This document shows positions 50,279 through 63,986 of a stretch of DNA of 64,000 nucleotides, in pieces; positions within the stretch are counted from its first letter, which is position 1; every line of letters starts with the position of its first letter. The notes beneath the pieces were generated by a model. That model worked only from the letters and a program-made list of their open reading frames with translations, was not told the DNA's origin and ran no database searches. A program made the position numbers and the translations under genes. Origin of the DNA: Streptomyces radiopugnans (GTDB lineage: Bacteria > Actinomycetota > Actinomycetes > Streptomycetales > Streptomycetaceae); assembly GCF_900110735.1 (NCBI RefSeq), contig NZ_FOET01000001.1:992001-1056000 (forward strand). The letters are read 5' to 3'.

Positions 50279-51534
50279 GAGGATGCTCCTTCGGTGCCGG
50301 GGCGGGTGCCCCACAGGACGAAGACGGGGTTGCCGGCGGCGAGCCGCACCACCTCGCCGGGCAGGGGGGCCAGCCGGGAGGACTGCAGCAGCACGCCGTC
50401 GGCGGCGAGACCGGCGGCGCCGAGCGCGGCCCGCACCGCCGGTACGCGGTCCAGCGCGGCGAGCGTGACGACGACCGTGCGGCGGGCGCGGAGCGCGCAG
50501 GCCGACACGATCGCCTCCAGCTCCCGCCCCCCGCCGCCGACGAACACGGCGTCCGGCTCGGGCAGTTCGGCGAGGACGCCGGGCGCGGTGCCGTGCACGG
50601 TCTGGAGGTCCACACCGTGGGCCGCGGCGTTGGCCCGGCAGCGTTCGGCGCCGTCGGCGGTGCGCTCCACGGCGACCGCCGCCGCGCCCAGGCGGGCGCA
50701 CTCCACGGCGACGGAGCCGGAGCCCGCGCCGACGTCCCAGACCAGATCGCCCGGGCGCGGCCCGAGCCGGGCCAGTGCCAGCGCCCGCACCTCGTACTTG
50801 GTGATCATCGAGTCGCGGTGGGCGAAGGCGTCCTCCGGCAGCGCCCACCCGGCGGGCGGGCGCCGCGGCCCGGCGAGCGCCCGGGGCGCGTCGGCCAGGG
50901 CGCGGGAGGTGTCCAGGCACAGCACCACGCTGACCTCGTCGGGCCAGGTGCGGGCGGCGGCCTCGGCGGGGGAGAGGCGCTCGACGCGCTCGTCCGCCGT
51001 GCCCAGCGCGCTCGCCACCACCAGGGTGCGCGGCAGTCCGGCCGCGGCCAGGGCGGCGCCCAGCTCCGCGGGCCCCGCGCCGGGCCCGGTGAGCACGGCG
51101 GTCTTGGGGTGCGCGCGGCAGACGTTGACGGCGGTGCGCGGATCGCGCCCGTGCGCGCTGACCACGGCGGCGTCGTCCCACGGCAGTCCGGCGCGGGCGA
51201 AGGCCACCGCGACGGACGGCGCGGTGGGCCGTACGTCCAGGGCCTCGGGGCCGAAGCGTTGGGCGAGCGAGCGGACGATCCCGAAGAACCCGGGATCGCC
51301 GGAGGCGAGCACCACCACCGGGCCCCCGCCTTCCGACAGTTGCCGCTCGACGGCGTCCAGCGCCGGGGCGAGCGGCCCCAGGACCACGCGCCGCACCCCG
51401 GGGGGAGGGGCGGCCGCGTCCAGATGGCGGCGGGCGCCCACGGCCAGGCGGACCCCTCGCCAGGACAGCGCGCCGAGCCCGCAGGCCCCCGTGCCCGTGC
51501 CTGTTCCCGTTCCCGTTCCTACGACAGTGATCAC
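50275..51534 (-). CDS. cobL: Precorrin-6B C5,15-methyltransferase (decarboxylating)
   Basis: Bifunctional methyltransferase of 419 residues (CbiE plus CbiT). CbiE-like half: SGDPGFFGIVRSLAQRFG, PSVAVAFARAGLPWDDA, VVSAHGRD. CbiT-like half (about 245-419): HRDSMITKYEVRALALARLG, LVWDVGAGSGSVAVECARLG with the SAM loop, and FVGGGGRELEAI. GTG at 51534 overlaps cbiD by four bases. Unusual: the N-terminal Gly-rich SAM loop, normally VVGVGADG, is expanded to a (GT)n stretch by a hexanucleotide tandem repeat (about 51489-51520). Confidence 0.92.
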   Translation of the reverse strand: MITVVGTGTGTGTGTGACGLGALSWRGVRLAVGARRHLDAAAPPPGVRRVVLGPLAPALDAVERQLSEGGGPVVVLASGDPGFFGIVRSLAQRFGPEALDVRPTAPSVAVAFARAGLPWDDAAVVSAHGRDPRTAVNVCRAHPKTAVLTGPGAGPAELGAALAAAGLPRTLVVASALGTADERVERLSPAEAAARTWPDEVSVVLCLDTSRALADAPRALAGPRRPPAGWALPEDAFAHRDSMITKYEVRALALARLGPRPGDLVWDVGAGSGSVAVECARLGAAAVAVERTADGAERCRANAAAHGVDLQTVHGTAPGVLAELPEPDAVFVGGGGRELEAIVSACALRARRTVVVTLAALDRVPAVRAALGAAGLAADGVLLQSSRLAPLPGEVVRLAAGNPVFVLWGTRPGTEGASS

Positions 51535-52706
51535 GGCAGCAGTCCCCCGCCGTCGGAGCACAGGGCGACCACCGTACGGCCGGTGAAGTCCACCATGGCC
51601 GCCTCCGCGGTGATCCGGCGGTCGGTGAAGCGCTCCAGCACGTCCACCACCCGGCGGCACAGCTCCGGCGCGGCCGACTGCAGCAGCCCCGCCGCGTCCC
51701 ACAGCTCGTACGCGTGGCGGGCGGTGTTCGCCGCCGCGACCTCGGCCGCCAGCGCGTCCGCGCCGCCCACCGCGCGGGTGACGTCGGCCAGGACGGAGGT
51801 GTCCACCTTCGACCGCGTGTAGTGCGTCATCAGCACCCCGGAGGCCAGCTTGGTCAGCTTCCCCACCATGCCGACGAACACCACCCGGTCCACCCCGTGC
51901 TCCACCGCCCGCCGCAGCGCGGCACCCGTGAAGTCGCCGACCTCGATGAAGCACACCGGCGGCAGCCCGGGCAGCAGCTCCATGGCGCCCTTCTCGGTGC
52001 GCCCGCCGGTGCACAGCACCACGGCCGGGGCGCCCTGCGCGGCGGCCACCGACACCGCCTGCTCGACACTCGCCCGCCACGAGGCCGTCGAGAACGGCCG
52101 GACGATCCCGGTCGTCCCCAGGATGGAGATGCCGCCGAGGATGCCGAGCCGGGCGTTGGTGGTCTTGCGGGCGCGCTTCTCGCCGTCGGGCACGCTGATG
52201 GTGACGTCCACGCCGCGCTCCGCCACGTCGACGACCTCGCCCACCGCCTGGCTGATCATGGCGCGGGGCACCGGGTTGATCGCCGGGCCGCCCACCTCCA
52301 GGCCGAGACCCGGCCTGGTGACGACGCCGACGCCGACACCGCCGTGCAGTTCGAGGCCCGGCTCGCTGCGCCAGCTCACCGTGGCGGTCAGGTGCGAGCC
52401 GTGGGTGACGTCCGGATCGTCGCCCGCGTCCTTGACCACCACGGCCTCGGTGCGGCCCGGCCGCAGCTCGGCCGAGCGCTCCACGGCGAAGGTCACCCGC
52501 CGCCCCGAGGGCAGCGCGACCTCCACCCACGGCTGGGGCTCGCCCGTGACCAGGTGCAGCGCGGCGGCGCGGGCCGCCGCCGAGGCGCAGGTGCCGGTCG
52601 TCCAGCCGGTGCGCAGCGCCTTCGGCCGCTGTTTGGCGGTACGCGGCAGATCCGGCTCCCGCAGTTCCGGCCCCTGGTCGGGCCCGTGTTCCGGCCCCTC
52701 ACTCAC
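51531..52706 (-). CDS. cbiD: Cobalt-precorrin-5B C1-methyltransferase
   Basis: CbiD of 391 residues, the C1 methylase of the anaerobic-type pathway. Family landmarks: LRTGWTTGTCASAAARAA near residue 32, VVKDAGDDPDVTHG, GPAINPVPRAMI, ILGTTGIVRPFSTASW and VDRVVFVGMVGKLTKLASG. GTG at 52706 overlaps the end of cobM by eight bases. Bacteria with the strict aerobic route use CobF for this methylation instead; none is seen here. Confidence 0.94.
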   Translation of the reverse strand: MSEGPEHGPDQGPELREPDLPRTAKQRPKALRTGWTTGTCASAAARAAALHLVTGEPQPWVEVALPSGRRVTFAVERSAELRPGRTEAVVVKDAGDDPDVTHGSHLTATVSWRSEPGLELHGGVGVGVVTRPGLGLEVGGPAINPVPRAMISQAVGEVVDVAERGVDVTISVPDGEKRARKTTNARLGILGGISILGTTGIVRPFSTASWRASVEQAVSVAAAQGAPAVVLCTGGRTEKGAMELLPGLPPVCFIEVGDFTGAALRRAVEHGVDRVVFVGMVGKLTKLASGVLMTHYTRSKVDTSVLADVTRAVGGADALAAEVAAANTARHAYELWDAAGLLQSAAPELCRRVVDVLERFTDRRITAEAAMVDFTGRTVVALCSDGGGLLP

Positions 52707-53640
52707 GGCCCGCCGCCTCCCGGCCGGTCTGCCCGGCGCTCTGCCCTGCGGCCTGCTCCCCGGCCTGCCCGCGGGCTCCCCGGACCTCCCGGGCCGCGCG
52801 GAGCGCCCGGCGCGCCTCCGGCCGCGCGCGGCGGTGTCCGTGGAAGTGCCCGGGGTGGTACAGGTGCGAGCGCGTGCCGGAGGCGGACAGCGCGGGGCCG
52901 ACGAGGAACAGCGTGTGCTTCCACAGCCGGTGCTCCTTGACGGTCTCCTCCAGGGTGCCCACCGTGCAGCGCAGCACCAGTTCCTCCGGCCAGGTCGCCT
53001 GGTGGGCGATCACCACCGGGGTGTCGGTCGGATAGCCGCCCTCCAGCAGCTCCACCGCCAGCTGCCCCGAGCGCGCGGCCGACAGGAAGACCGCCATGGT
53101 CGTGCCGTGCCGGGCGAACTCCCGCACCTCCTCGCCCGGCGGCATCGGGGTCTTGCCGCCGCCGAGCCGGGTCAGGATCACCGACTGCGCGACCTCCGGG
53201 ATCGTCAGCTCCCGCCCCGCGATGGCCGCCACCGCCGAGAACGACGACACCCCGGGGACGATCTCCACCTCGACGCCCAGCTCCGCGCAGCGGTCCACCT
53301 GCTCCTGGGTGCCGCCCCACAGCGCCGGGTCGCCGGAGTGGACGCGCGCCACCCTCAGCCCCTCGCGGGCCGCGCGCTCGTAGACGGCGATGACGTCCTC
53401 CAGGGACATCGAGGCCGAGTCCAGGACCTCCGCGTCCTCACGGGCGTGTTCGAGGACCTCCTCGCGCACCAGGCTGGCCGCCCACACCACGATGTCGGCC
53501 TCGGCGATGGCGCGGGCGGCGCGGAAGGTGAGCAGGTCGGCGGCGCCGGGCCCGGCGCCCACGATGGTCACCTTCCCGGAGGTCTCCGGGGCCCTCCCGG
53601 CGGTTCCGGGTGTTCCGGCGGTCTCGGTCTGGGCGGTCAC
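52699..53640 (-). CDS. cobM: Precorrin-4 C11-methyltransferase
   Basis: SAM-dependent methyltransferase of 313 residues (CobM/CbiF). Signatures are KVTIVGAGPGAADLLTFRAA, VVWAASLV, RVHSGDPALWGGTQEQVD and PGVSSFSAVAAIAGRELTIP; HGTTMAVFLSAARS is specific to this step. The C-terminal 35 residues are an extra Gly/Gln/Arg-rich tail. GTG at 53640 overlaps the cobI stop. The first 30 residues are a Thr/Gly-rich leader. Confidence 0.94.
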   Translation of the reverse strand: MTAQTETAGTPGTAGRAPETSGKVTIVGAGPGAADLLTFRAARAIAEADIVVWAASLVREEVLEHAREDAEVLDSASMSLEDVIAVYERAAREGLRVARVHSGDPALWGGTQEQVDRCAELGVEVEIVPGVSSFSAVAAIAGRELTIPEVAQSVILTRLGGGKTPMPPGEEVREFARHGTTMAVFLSAARSGQLAVELLEGGYPTDTPVVIAHQATWPEELVLRCTVGTLEETVKEHRLWKHTLFLVGPALSASGTRSHLYHPGHFHGHRRARPEARRALRAAREVRGARGQAGEQAAGQSAGQTGREAAGRE

Positions 53641-54458
53641 AGCTTGCCTCCTCGGCTCTCCCGGCGTGCGGGGGCGATGAGCGTGGACAGATAGGGGAGT
53701 TCGGTCTCCGCGGCGGCCGGGCCGCTCCCCGGGCCGGCTTCCGGGCCGGCCCCCGCGGCGGCCTCCAGTTCGGCCGCCGGGCGGATCGACTCCTGCGGCA
53801 GCCCCAGCGCCGAGCCCCACACCGCGCCCTCGGTGCGGCCCGTGGCGCGCAGCGCGGCGGCGACCTCGCGCGCCCGCCGCCCGAACTTGTAGGCCACCAC
53901 CGTCCCCGGCCCCTCCAGGGCCTGCCTGAGCACAGCCATCCCGGCCGTCACCGGCACCAGCGTCAGCGGCTCGGTCCCCTCGGTGAGCACCGCCCCGCCG
54001 CGCGCGGCCAGGTCCTGCATCGCGGTGATGCCCGGCACGGTCTCCACGACCGCCTCCGGCACCAGCGCGCCGACGGTCTGGGCGAGATAGGTGAAGGTGG
54101 AGTAGACGTTCGGGTCGCCGATGGTCGCGAACGCCACCGTGCCGTGGGCGCGCAGCAGCCCGGCGACGCGTTCGCCCGCCGCGTCCCACGCCGCCTCCCG
54201 GCGGGCCCGGTCGCCGCGCTCGTTGAGCGCGAAGACCACCCGCACGATCCGCTCGCGCGACACGTAGTGCAGGACGGTGGCCTCGGCGCGTCCCGTACCG
54301 CCGTCCTCCATCACGGGGACCACCACCACGCTCGCCGAACGCAGCGCCTTGACGCCCTTGACCGTCACGAGCTCCGGGTCGCCGGGGCCCACCCCGACAC
54401 CGACGAGCCGTGGCCCGCCGCTCTCCCGCGCCCCGTCGCCATCGCCGTTACCGCTCAC
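53637..54458 (-). CDS. cobI: Precorrin-2 C20-methyltransferase
   Basis: SAM-dependent methyltransferase of 273 residues (CobI/CbiL). Landmarks: LVGVGVGPGDPELVTVKGVK near residue 18, VAFATIGDPNVYSTFTYLAQ, ETVPGITAMQDLAARGG, GTVVAYKFGRRAREV. The GTG at 54458 overlaps the stop of cobB; the first 15 residues are Gly/Asp-rich. A Gly/Ala/Pro-rich insertion (residues 235-255) precedes the closing strand LPYLSTLIAP. Confidence 0.94.
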   Translation of the reverse strand: MSGNGDGDGARESGGPRLVGVGVGPGDPELVTVKGVKALRSASVVVVPVMEDGGTGRAEATVLHYVSRERIVRVVFALNERGDRARREAAWDAAGERVAGLLRAHGTVAFATIGDPNVYSTFTYLAQTVGALVPEAVVETVPGITAMQDLAARGGAVLTEGTEPLTLVPVTAGMAVLRQALEGPGTVVAYKFGRRAREVAAALRATGRTEGAVWGSALGLPQESIRPAAELEAAAGAGPEAGPGSGPAAAETELPYLSTLIAPARRESRGGKL

Positions 54459-55861
54459 GCCGCACACCTCTCGACACATCTTCCGACGAAACGCTGGGCC
54501 ACGGACGGCTCGGCGGCCCAGTGCACATGCAGATACGAGGCATGCACGCCGTCCTTCACGAAACCCTCGACCCGGCGCCCGGGCCGGGAGGCCCCCCAGG
54601 TCAGCCCCCACGCCGCCGCGGCCCCGGACTCCGGCGCCCCGGCCTGCCGCACCCCGGCACCGGGCTCCACCGCCGTGCGGTGGAACTCGTGCCCGCGCAC
54701 CCGCGTCCCCGCGGCGGCCAGGACGCTGTCGCCCACCGCCACCGCCTCGCGGTAGCCGAGGGTGAGCCGTTCGGTCATCCGGGCGGTGGCGTCGAGCACC
54801 CCGCACATCGGCACACCGTCCAGCTCCCTGGCCAGGTACAGCAGTCCGGCGCACTCGGCGGCCACCGGCGCCCCCGAGGCGGCCAGTTCCGCCACCGCCC
54901 GGCGCAGCGGCTCGTTCGCCGACAGCTCCGGCGCGTACACCTCCGGGAAGCCGCCGCCCATGACCAGCCCGGCCGTGCCCGGCGGCAGCGCGGTGTCCCG
55001 CAGCGGGTCGAAGACGGCCACGTCCGCGCCCGCCGCCCGCAGCAGCTCGGCGTGCTCGGCGTAGGAGAAGGTGAACGCGGCCCCGCCCGCGACGGCCACC
55101 ACCGGGCGCCCGCGCGGCGGGCTCGCGGGAACGGGCGGCGCCCACGGCTCGTCCGGCAGCGGCGGCGCGGAGTGCGCCAGGGCGAGCAGTGCCTTCAGAT
55201 CGCAGCCGGACCGCACCCGCTCCGCCAGCTCCGCCACCGCCCCGGCCGCCTCCGCCCGCCGCTCGGCCACCGGCACCAGACCCAGGTGGCGCGAGGGGGT
55301 GCGCATCCGCTCGGCGCGGCGCAGCACGCCCAGCACCGGCACCCCGCAGGCGTCCAGCGCCTCGCGCAGCAGTTCCTCGTGGCGGTCGGAGGCCACCTTG
55401 TTGAGGATCACCCCCGCGACGCGGACCTCCGGATCCCAGGACGCGAAGCCGTGCACCAGCGCCGCCACCGAACGCGACTGCGAGGAGGCGTCCACCACCA
55501 GCACCACCGGCGCCCGCAGCAGCTTGGCCACCTGCGCGGTGGAGCCCAGCTCGCCGCGGCCGGCCGCGCCGTCGTACAGCCCCATCACGCCCTCGACCAC
55601 GGCCACGTCCGCACCGGCCGCGCCGTGCAGGAAAAGCGGCGCGACCAGGTCCGGGCCGCACAGGTACGCGTCGAGGTTGCGGCCGGGGCGGCCGGTGGCC
55701 AGCGCGTGGTAGCCCGGGTCGATGTAGTCCGGGCCCACCTTGTGCGGGGACACCTCCAGTCCGGCCGCCGCGAAGGCGGCCATCAGACCGGTGGCGACGG
55801 TGGTCTTGCCGCTGCCCGAGGAGGGAGCGGCCACGACCAGCCGGGGAAGGGCGGTACTCAC
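54455..55861 (-). CDS. cobB: Cobyrinate/hydrogenobyrinate a,c-diamide synthase
   Basis: Glutamine-dependent amidase of 468 residues (CobB/CbiA). ATP domain: P-loop AAPSSGSGKTTVATGL and VEGVMGLYDGAAG. C-terminal GATase: FPEVYAPELSANE, the nucleophile Cys in AAECAGLLYLARE near residue 325 and His in HASYLHVHWA. GTG start at 55861, seven bases after the cobO stop. It supplies the diamide used by CobN or, in the anaerobic-type route, acts on cobyrinate. Confidence 0.94.
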   Translation of the reverse strand: MSTALPRLVVAAPSSGSGKTTVATGLMAAFAAAGLEVSPHKVGPDYIDPGYHALATGRPGRNLDAYLCGPDLVAPLFLHGAAGADVAVVEGVMGLYDGAAGRGELGSTAQVAKLLRAPVVLVVDASSQSRSVAALVHGFASWDPEVRVAGVILNKVASDRHEELLREALDACGVPVLGVLRRAERMRTPSRHLGLVPVAERRAEAAGAVAELAERVRSGCDLKALLALAHSAPPLPDEPWAPPVPASPPRGRPVVAVAGGAAFTFSYAEHAELLRAAGADVAVFDPLRDTALPPGTAGLVMGGGFPEVYAPELSANEPLRRAVAELAASGAPVAAECAGLLYLARELDGVPMCGVLDATARMTERLTLGYREAVAVGDSVLAAAGTRVRGHEFHRTAVEPGAGVRQAGAPESGAAAAWGLTWGASRPGRRVEGFVKDGVHASYLHVHWAAEPSVAQRFVGRCVERCAA

Positions 55862-55868
55862 GATCCGA

Positions 55869-56465
55869 TCACCACTCGATGCCCCGCTGGCCCTTCTGGC
55901 CCGCGTCCATCGGGTGCTTGACCTTGGTCATCTCCGTCACCAGGTCGGCGGCGGCGATCAGCTCCTCCGGAGCGTTCCGCCCGGTGATCACCACGTGCTG
56001 GACGCCGGGACGGGCCCGCAGCACCTCGACCACCTCGCCGGTGTCCACCCAGCCCCAGTGCATCGGGTAGGCGAACTCGTCCAGCACGTACAGCCGGTAG
56101 GTCTCGGCCGCCAGATCGCGCTTGACCTGCTCCCAGCCCTCGCGCGCCGCCTCCTCGGAGGACTCGATGCCGCGCTGCACCCACGACCAGCCCTCGCCCA
56201 TCTTGTGCCAGGCGACGGTGCCGCCCTCGCCGCTCGCGCCCAGCACGCGCAGCGCCCGCTCCTCGCCGACCCGCCACTTGGCGGACTTCACGAACTGGAA
56301 CACCCCGATCGGCCAGCCCTGGTTCCAGGCGCGCAGCGCCAGCCCGAAGGCGGCCGTCGACTTGCCCTTGCCGGGGCCCGTGTGGACCGCCAGCAGCGGG
56401 CGGTTGCGGCGCTGACGTGTGGTGAGACCGTCGTCGGGGACGACGCTCGGCTGTCCTTTCGGCAC
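55869..56465 (-). CDS. cobO: Cob(I)yrinic acid a,c-diamide adenosyltransferase
   Basis: CobA/CobO-type corrinoid adenosyltransferase of 198 residues. P-loop VHTGPGKGKSTAAFGLALRA near residue 30, RLYVLDEFAYPMHWGWVDTG, VVITGRNAPEELIAAADLVT and the end VKHPMDAGQKGQRGIEW are diagnostic. GTG at 56465 shares one base with the TAG of the chelatase gene (TAGTG). Confidence 0.95.
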   Translation of the reverse strand: MPKGQPSVVPDDGLTTRQRRNRPLLAVHTGPGKGKSTAAFGLALRAWNQGWPIGVFQFVKSAKWRVGEERALRVLGASGEGGTVAWHKMGEGWSWVQRGIESSEEAAREGWEQVKRDLAAETYRLYVLDEFAYPMHWGWVDTGEVVEVLRARPGVQHVVITGRNAPEELIAAADLVTEMTKVKHPMDAGQKGQRGIEW

Positions 56466-58626
56466 TACGCGGCCCTCCTATGGGTGTTCCGGTGGGTGGG
56501 ATGCGGGGTCTGCAGGGAGCGGACGAGCCCGGTCACGGTGTCGGCGCGCAGCTCCTCCAGAGTCACGGCGGGGCCGCCCAGCTCGGCGGCGAGCGCGCCG
56601 GCCAGGCCGAGCCGCACCGGCCCGGACTCGCAGTCGACCACCACCGACGCGGTGCCGTCGGCGGCCAGCAGCCGCGCGGCCTGCCGGGCGCGCGCCACCG
56701 GCTGCGGGCCGCCCGTCGCCCGCCCGTCGGTGACGGCGACCAGCAGCGGGCGCCGCGAGGGGTCGCGCAGCCGCTCGTTCCGCAGTACGTCGCGGGCCTT
56801 CAGCAGCCCGGCGGCCAGCGGGGTGCGGCCGCCGGTCGGCAGCGACTCCAGACGCGCCGCGGCGGCGTCCACCGACGAGGTCGGCGGCAGGGCCACCTCG
56901 GCTCCCGAGCCGCGGAAGGAGATCAGGCCGACCTTGTCGCGGCGCTGGTAGGCGTCCAGCAGCAGCGACAGCACCGCGCCCTTGACCGCGCCCATCCGCC
57001 GCCGCGCGGCCATCGAACCGGAGGCGTCCACCACGAACAGCACGAGGTTGGACTCCCTGCCCTCGCGTACGGCCTCGCGCAGGTCCTGCCGGCGCACCAG
57101 CAGCCCGGGCCCGGAACGGCCCCGCGCCCGCTGGTGCGGGGCGGCGGCCCGTACGGTCGCGGCCAGGTGCAGCCGGGACAGCGCGCCCTGCGGACGGCGG
57201 GCACCGGTGGTGCGGCCCTGCGCGGTACGGGCGCGCGAGCGCCGCCCCGCCGCGCCCTCGCCCACACCAGGCACGTGCAGTGCGCGGGCGCGGAACGGCT
57301 CACCGGCGCGGGCGGGGGCCTGTTCACCGCCGCCCTGCCCCGGTCCGGCGCCCTCCTCGTCGCGCGACTGCCTGGGAAGGGAGGGCTCGGGTGTGCCGGA
57401 ACGCTCCCGCGGGCCGTCCTGCGGAGGCTGCCCCCCGCCGTCCCCGCCGTCCCCGCCGTCCCCGCCGTCCCCGCCGCCACCGGGGCCGCCGTCCGGCCCG
57501 TCCGGGTCCGGATCGCCGTCCGTGCCGCCGTCCGAACCGCCGTCCCCCGTGCCGCCGTTCTGCCGCAGCGTCTCGTCGAGCTTCTCCTCGTCCAGGCCGG
57601 GCGCGTCGAAGGGGTTGCGGCGCCTGCGGTGCGGAAGGGCCAGCAGCGCCGCCTGCCGGACGTCCTCGGCCGCCACATCGGTGCGCCCCGCCCAGGCGGC
57701 CAGCGCGGTGGCGGTGCGCGCCATCACGATGTCGGCCCGCATCCCGTCCACCTCGAAGGCCGCGCAGGTGGCGGCGATCTGCCGCAGCGCGGCGTCGCCC
57801 AGGCGCACCTCCGGCAGCAGCGCCCGCGCGGCCGCGATCCGCTCCCGCAGCCCGCTCTCCTCGCCGGCCCAGCGGGCGGCGAAGGCCGCCGGGTCCTCGT
57901 CGTACTCCAGGCGCCGCCGTACGACCTCCATCCGCTCCCCGGTCTCCCGGGAGGCGGCGACCTCCACGGTCAGCCCGAAGCGGTCCAGCAGCTGCGGGCG
58001 CAGCTCGCCCTCCTCGGGGTTCATCGTCCCCACCAGCAGGAAGCGGGAGGAGTGGCGCACCGAGACGCCCTCGCGCTCGATGTGGACCACGCCCATCGCG
58101 GCGGCGTCCAGCAGCGAGTCGATGAGGAAGTCCTGCAGCAGGTTGACCTCGTCCACGTAGAGGACGCCCCGGTGGGCCCGCGCCAGCAGGCCCGGCTCGA
58201 AGGCCTTGACGCCCTCGGACAGGGCCCGCTCGATGTCCAGCGATCCGACGAGCCGGTCCTCGGAGGCGCCCACCGGCAGCTCCACCATCCGGGCCGGCCG
58301 GCTCTCGCCCGGCCCCGACCCGTGCGGCCCGTCCGGGCAGGCCGGGTCGGGGCGGCGCGGATCGCAGGAGAAGCGGCAGCCGGGCACGGTCTCGACCGGC
58401 GGCATCAGCGCCGCCAGGGCCCGCACCGCGGTGGACTTCGCCGTGCCCTTCTCCCCGCGCACCAGGACGCCGCCGACGGCCGGCGAGACCGCGTTCAGCA
58501 GCAGTGCCAGCCGCAGGTCGTCCATGCCGACGATCGCGGTGAACGGGTAGGCGGCGGTGGCCGCCGCGCCCGTGGCGTCGCCGGCCGCATCGCTGGTCGT
58601 GCTGGTGGTCGTGCCGGCGGTGGTGG

Positions 58627-58630
<4 letters not shown>
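56465..58630 (-). CDS. ChlI-ChlD-type AAA/VWA chelatase subunit, partner of CobN
   Basis: Fused magnesium-chelatase-like protein of 721 residues, in place of CobS/CobT. AAA domain (about 35-345): Walker A VRGEKGTAKSTAVRAL, Walker B GVLYVDEVNLL, sensor LLVGTMNPEEGELRPQLLDR and RADIVMARTATALAAW. A hinge of about 110 residues is acidic Gly/Asp-rich (GGDGGDGGDGG from 9-bp DNA repeats at about 57430-57475) and Arg-rich. The VWA domain (about 515-700) has the MIDAS DASGSM and RATGGPQ. It powers cobalt insertion by CobN. GTG at 58630 overlaps the cobN stop. Confidence 0.92.
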
Positions 58631-62325
<3,695 letters not shown>

Positions 62326-62432
62326 CGAGCTCCCATCGGTTCGTACGTCCTTCGCATCGGCCGTGTCGGTCCTTCCGGTCGCACCGGTCGTCTCGTTCGT
62401 CCTGTCCGTCCCGCTCGCGCCGCTCGCCCCGC

Positions 62433-63986
62433 TCACGGCGCACCCGGCGGCACGAACGGCAGACCCGCGGGCGCGCCGCCCTCGATCAGCCGCAGCAGCG
62501 CGGTGGTGTCGGCGTGCTCCTCCACCAGATCGCCCAGCCGGTCCAGCTGCTCCTCGCGCAGCGCGGCGAAGGAGGTGTCCGGGGCGGGGACGAACGCCCG
62601 CCCGGCGTCGGCGGCCACCCGCCGCAGGAAGGCGCGCCGGAAGCCGTCGCTCTCCAGCGAGCCGTGCCAGTGCGTGCCCCACACCGAGCCGGCGCGGCAG
62701 CCGTCCAGGAAGGGCTCGTCGCCGCCGGCGACCTCGGCCACGCCGTGGTGGATCTCGTAACCCTCCACCCGCTCGCCCAGCGCCTCGCCGACCGGCCGCG
62801 CCAGGGTCTTCTCCACCTCGAAGCGCACCCGCACCGGCAGCAGGCCCAGACCGTCGACCGTCCCGGCGCGCGACTCCACCTCGTCCTCGATCCGCTCCCC
62901 CAGGAGCTGGAAGCCGCCGCAGATCCCCAGCACCGGGCGGCCCTCGGCCGCCCGCCGGGCCAGTGCGCCGGCCAGACCGCGCTCGCGCAGCCAGGCCAGC
63001 GCCCGCACGGTGCCGCGGGTGCCCGGCACGATCGCCAGATCGGCGTCGGCCAGCTCCTCGGGGCGGTCGGTGAACCGCACCACCACGCCCGGCTCGGCCG
63101 CCAGCGCGTCCACGTCCGTGAAGTTCGACATCAGCGGCACGGGCACCACCGCGATCCGCAGCACGTCGCGGCCGTGCGGCGGCGCGACGGCCGACTCGCG
63201 CACCCCGCCGCGCAGCGACAGCCGCAGCCCGTCCTCCTCGTCGATGCCCAGCCCGTGCGCGTAGGGCAGGACTCCCAGCACCGGCCGGCCGGTCAGGCCG
63301 CGCAGCATCTCCAGGCCGGGTTCGAGGAGGGTGACGTCACCGCGGAACTTGTTGACCAGGTAACCCGCCACCAGCGCCTGGTCCTCGGGCGCCAGCAGGG
63401 CGGTGGTGCCGAAGAGGGAGGCGAAGACGCCGCCGCGGTCGATGTCGCCGACCACCACGACCGGAAGCCGGGCGGCGCGCGCCAGGCCCATGTTGACGAT
63501 GTCGGTGCGCCGCAGGTTGATCTCGGCCGGACTGCCGGCGCCCTCGCAGATCACCGCGTCATGGGTGCGGCGCAGCTCGGCCAGGCAGCCGGCGACCGTC
63601 TCCAGCAGGTCCTCCCGGCGCCCCGGGCGCCGCGCCCCACCGGGGGACGCCGGCGCTCCGGGGTCCCCGAAGTAGCCGCGCGCGCTCATCTCGCCCACCG
63701 GCTTCCCCAGCAGCACCACCTGACTGGAGCGGTCGCCGCCCGGTTTGAGCAGCACGGGGTTCATCAGCGCGCTCGGCTCCACACCGGCCGCCGCGGCCTG
63801 CATGGCCTGGGCGCGGCCGATCTCGGCGCCCTCGCGCGTCACGAAGGAGTTCAGGGACATGTTCTGCGCCTTGAACGGCGCCACCTTCACACCCCTGCGG
63901 GCCAGCCAGCGGCAGACGCCCGCCGTGACCACGCTCTTGCCCGCGTCCGAGGTCGTTCCCGCGATCAGCAGTCCGCCGCCCGTCAC
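62433..63986 (-). CDS. cobQ: Cobyric acid synthase
   Basis: Glutamine-dependent amidotransferase of 517 residues amidating the b, d, e and g positions of adenosylcobyrinic diamide. P-loop [63 protein letters not shown]; GATase domain with nucleophile Cys in [12 protein letters not shown] near residue 330 and HWHGSLE. GTG at 63986 follows GGAGGGAGG, 14 bases from the window edge, so the gene is complete. No cobalamin riboswitch could be judged because the upstream region is cut off. Confidence 0.94.
   Translation of the reverse strand: MTGGGLLIAGTTSDAGKSVVTAGVCRWLARRGVKVAPFKAQNMSLNSFVTREGAEIGRAQAMQAAAAGVEPSALMNPVLLKPGGDRSSQVVLLGKPVGEMSARGYFGDPGAPASPGGARRPGRREDLLETVAGCLAELRRTHDAVICEGAGSPAEINLRRTDIVNMGLARAARLPVVVVGDIDRGGVFASLFGTTALLAPEDQALVAGYLVNKFRGDVTLLEPGLEMLRGLTGRPVLGVLPYAHGLGIDEEDGLRLSLRGGVRESAVAPPHGRDVLRIAVVPVPLMSNFTDVDALAAEPGVVVRFTDRPEELADADLAIVPGTRGTVRALAWLRERGLAGALARRAAEGRPVLGICGGFQLLGERIEDEVESRAGTVDGLGLLPVRVRFEVEKTLARPVGEALGERVEGYEIHHGVAEVAGGDEPFLDGCRAGSVWGTHWHGSLESDGFRRAFLRRVAADAGRAFVPAPDTSFAALREEQLDRLGDLVEEHADTTALLRLIEGGAPAGLPFVPPGAP

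Noticed and set aside
62326..62432. Possible cobalamin riboswitch before cobN
   Set aside because: The gap is only about 107 bp, low in complexity, and lacks a recognisable B12 box or the long folded element. A riboswitch, if any, would be upstream of cobQ, outside the window.
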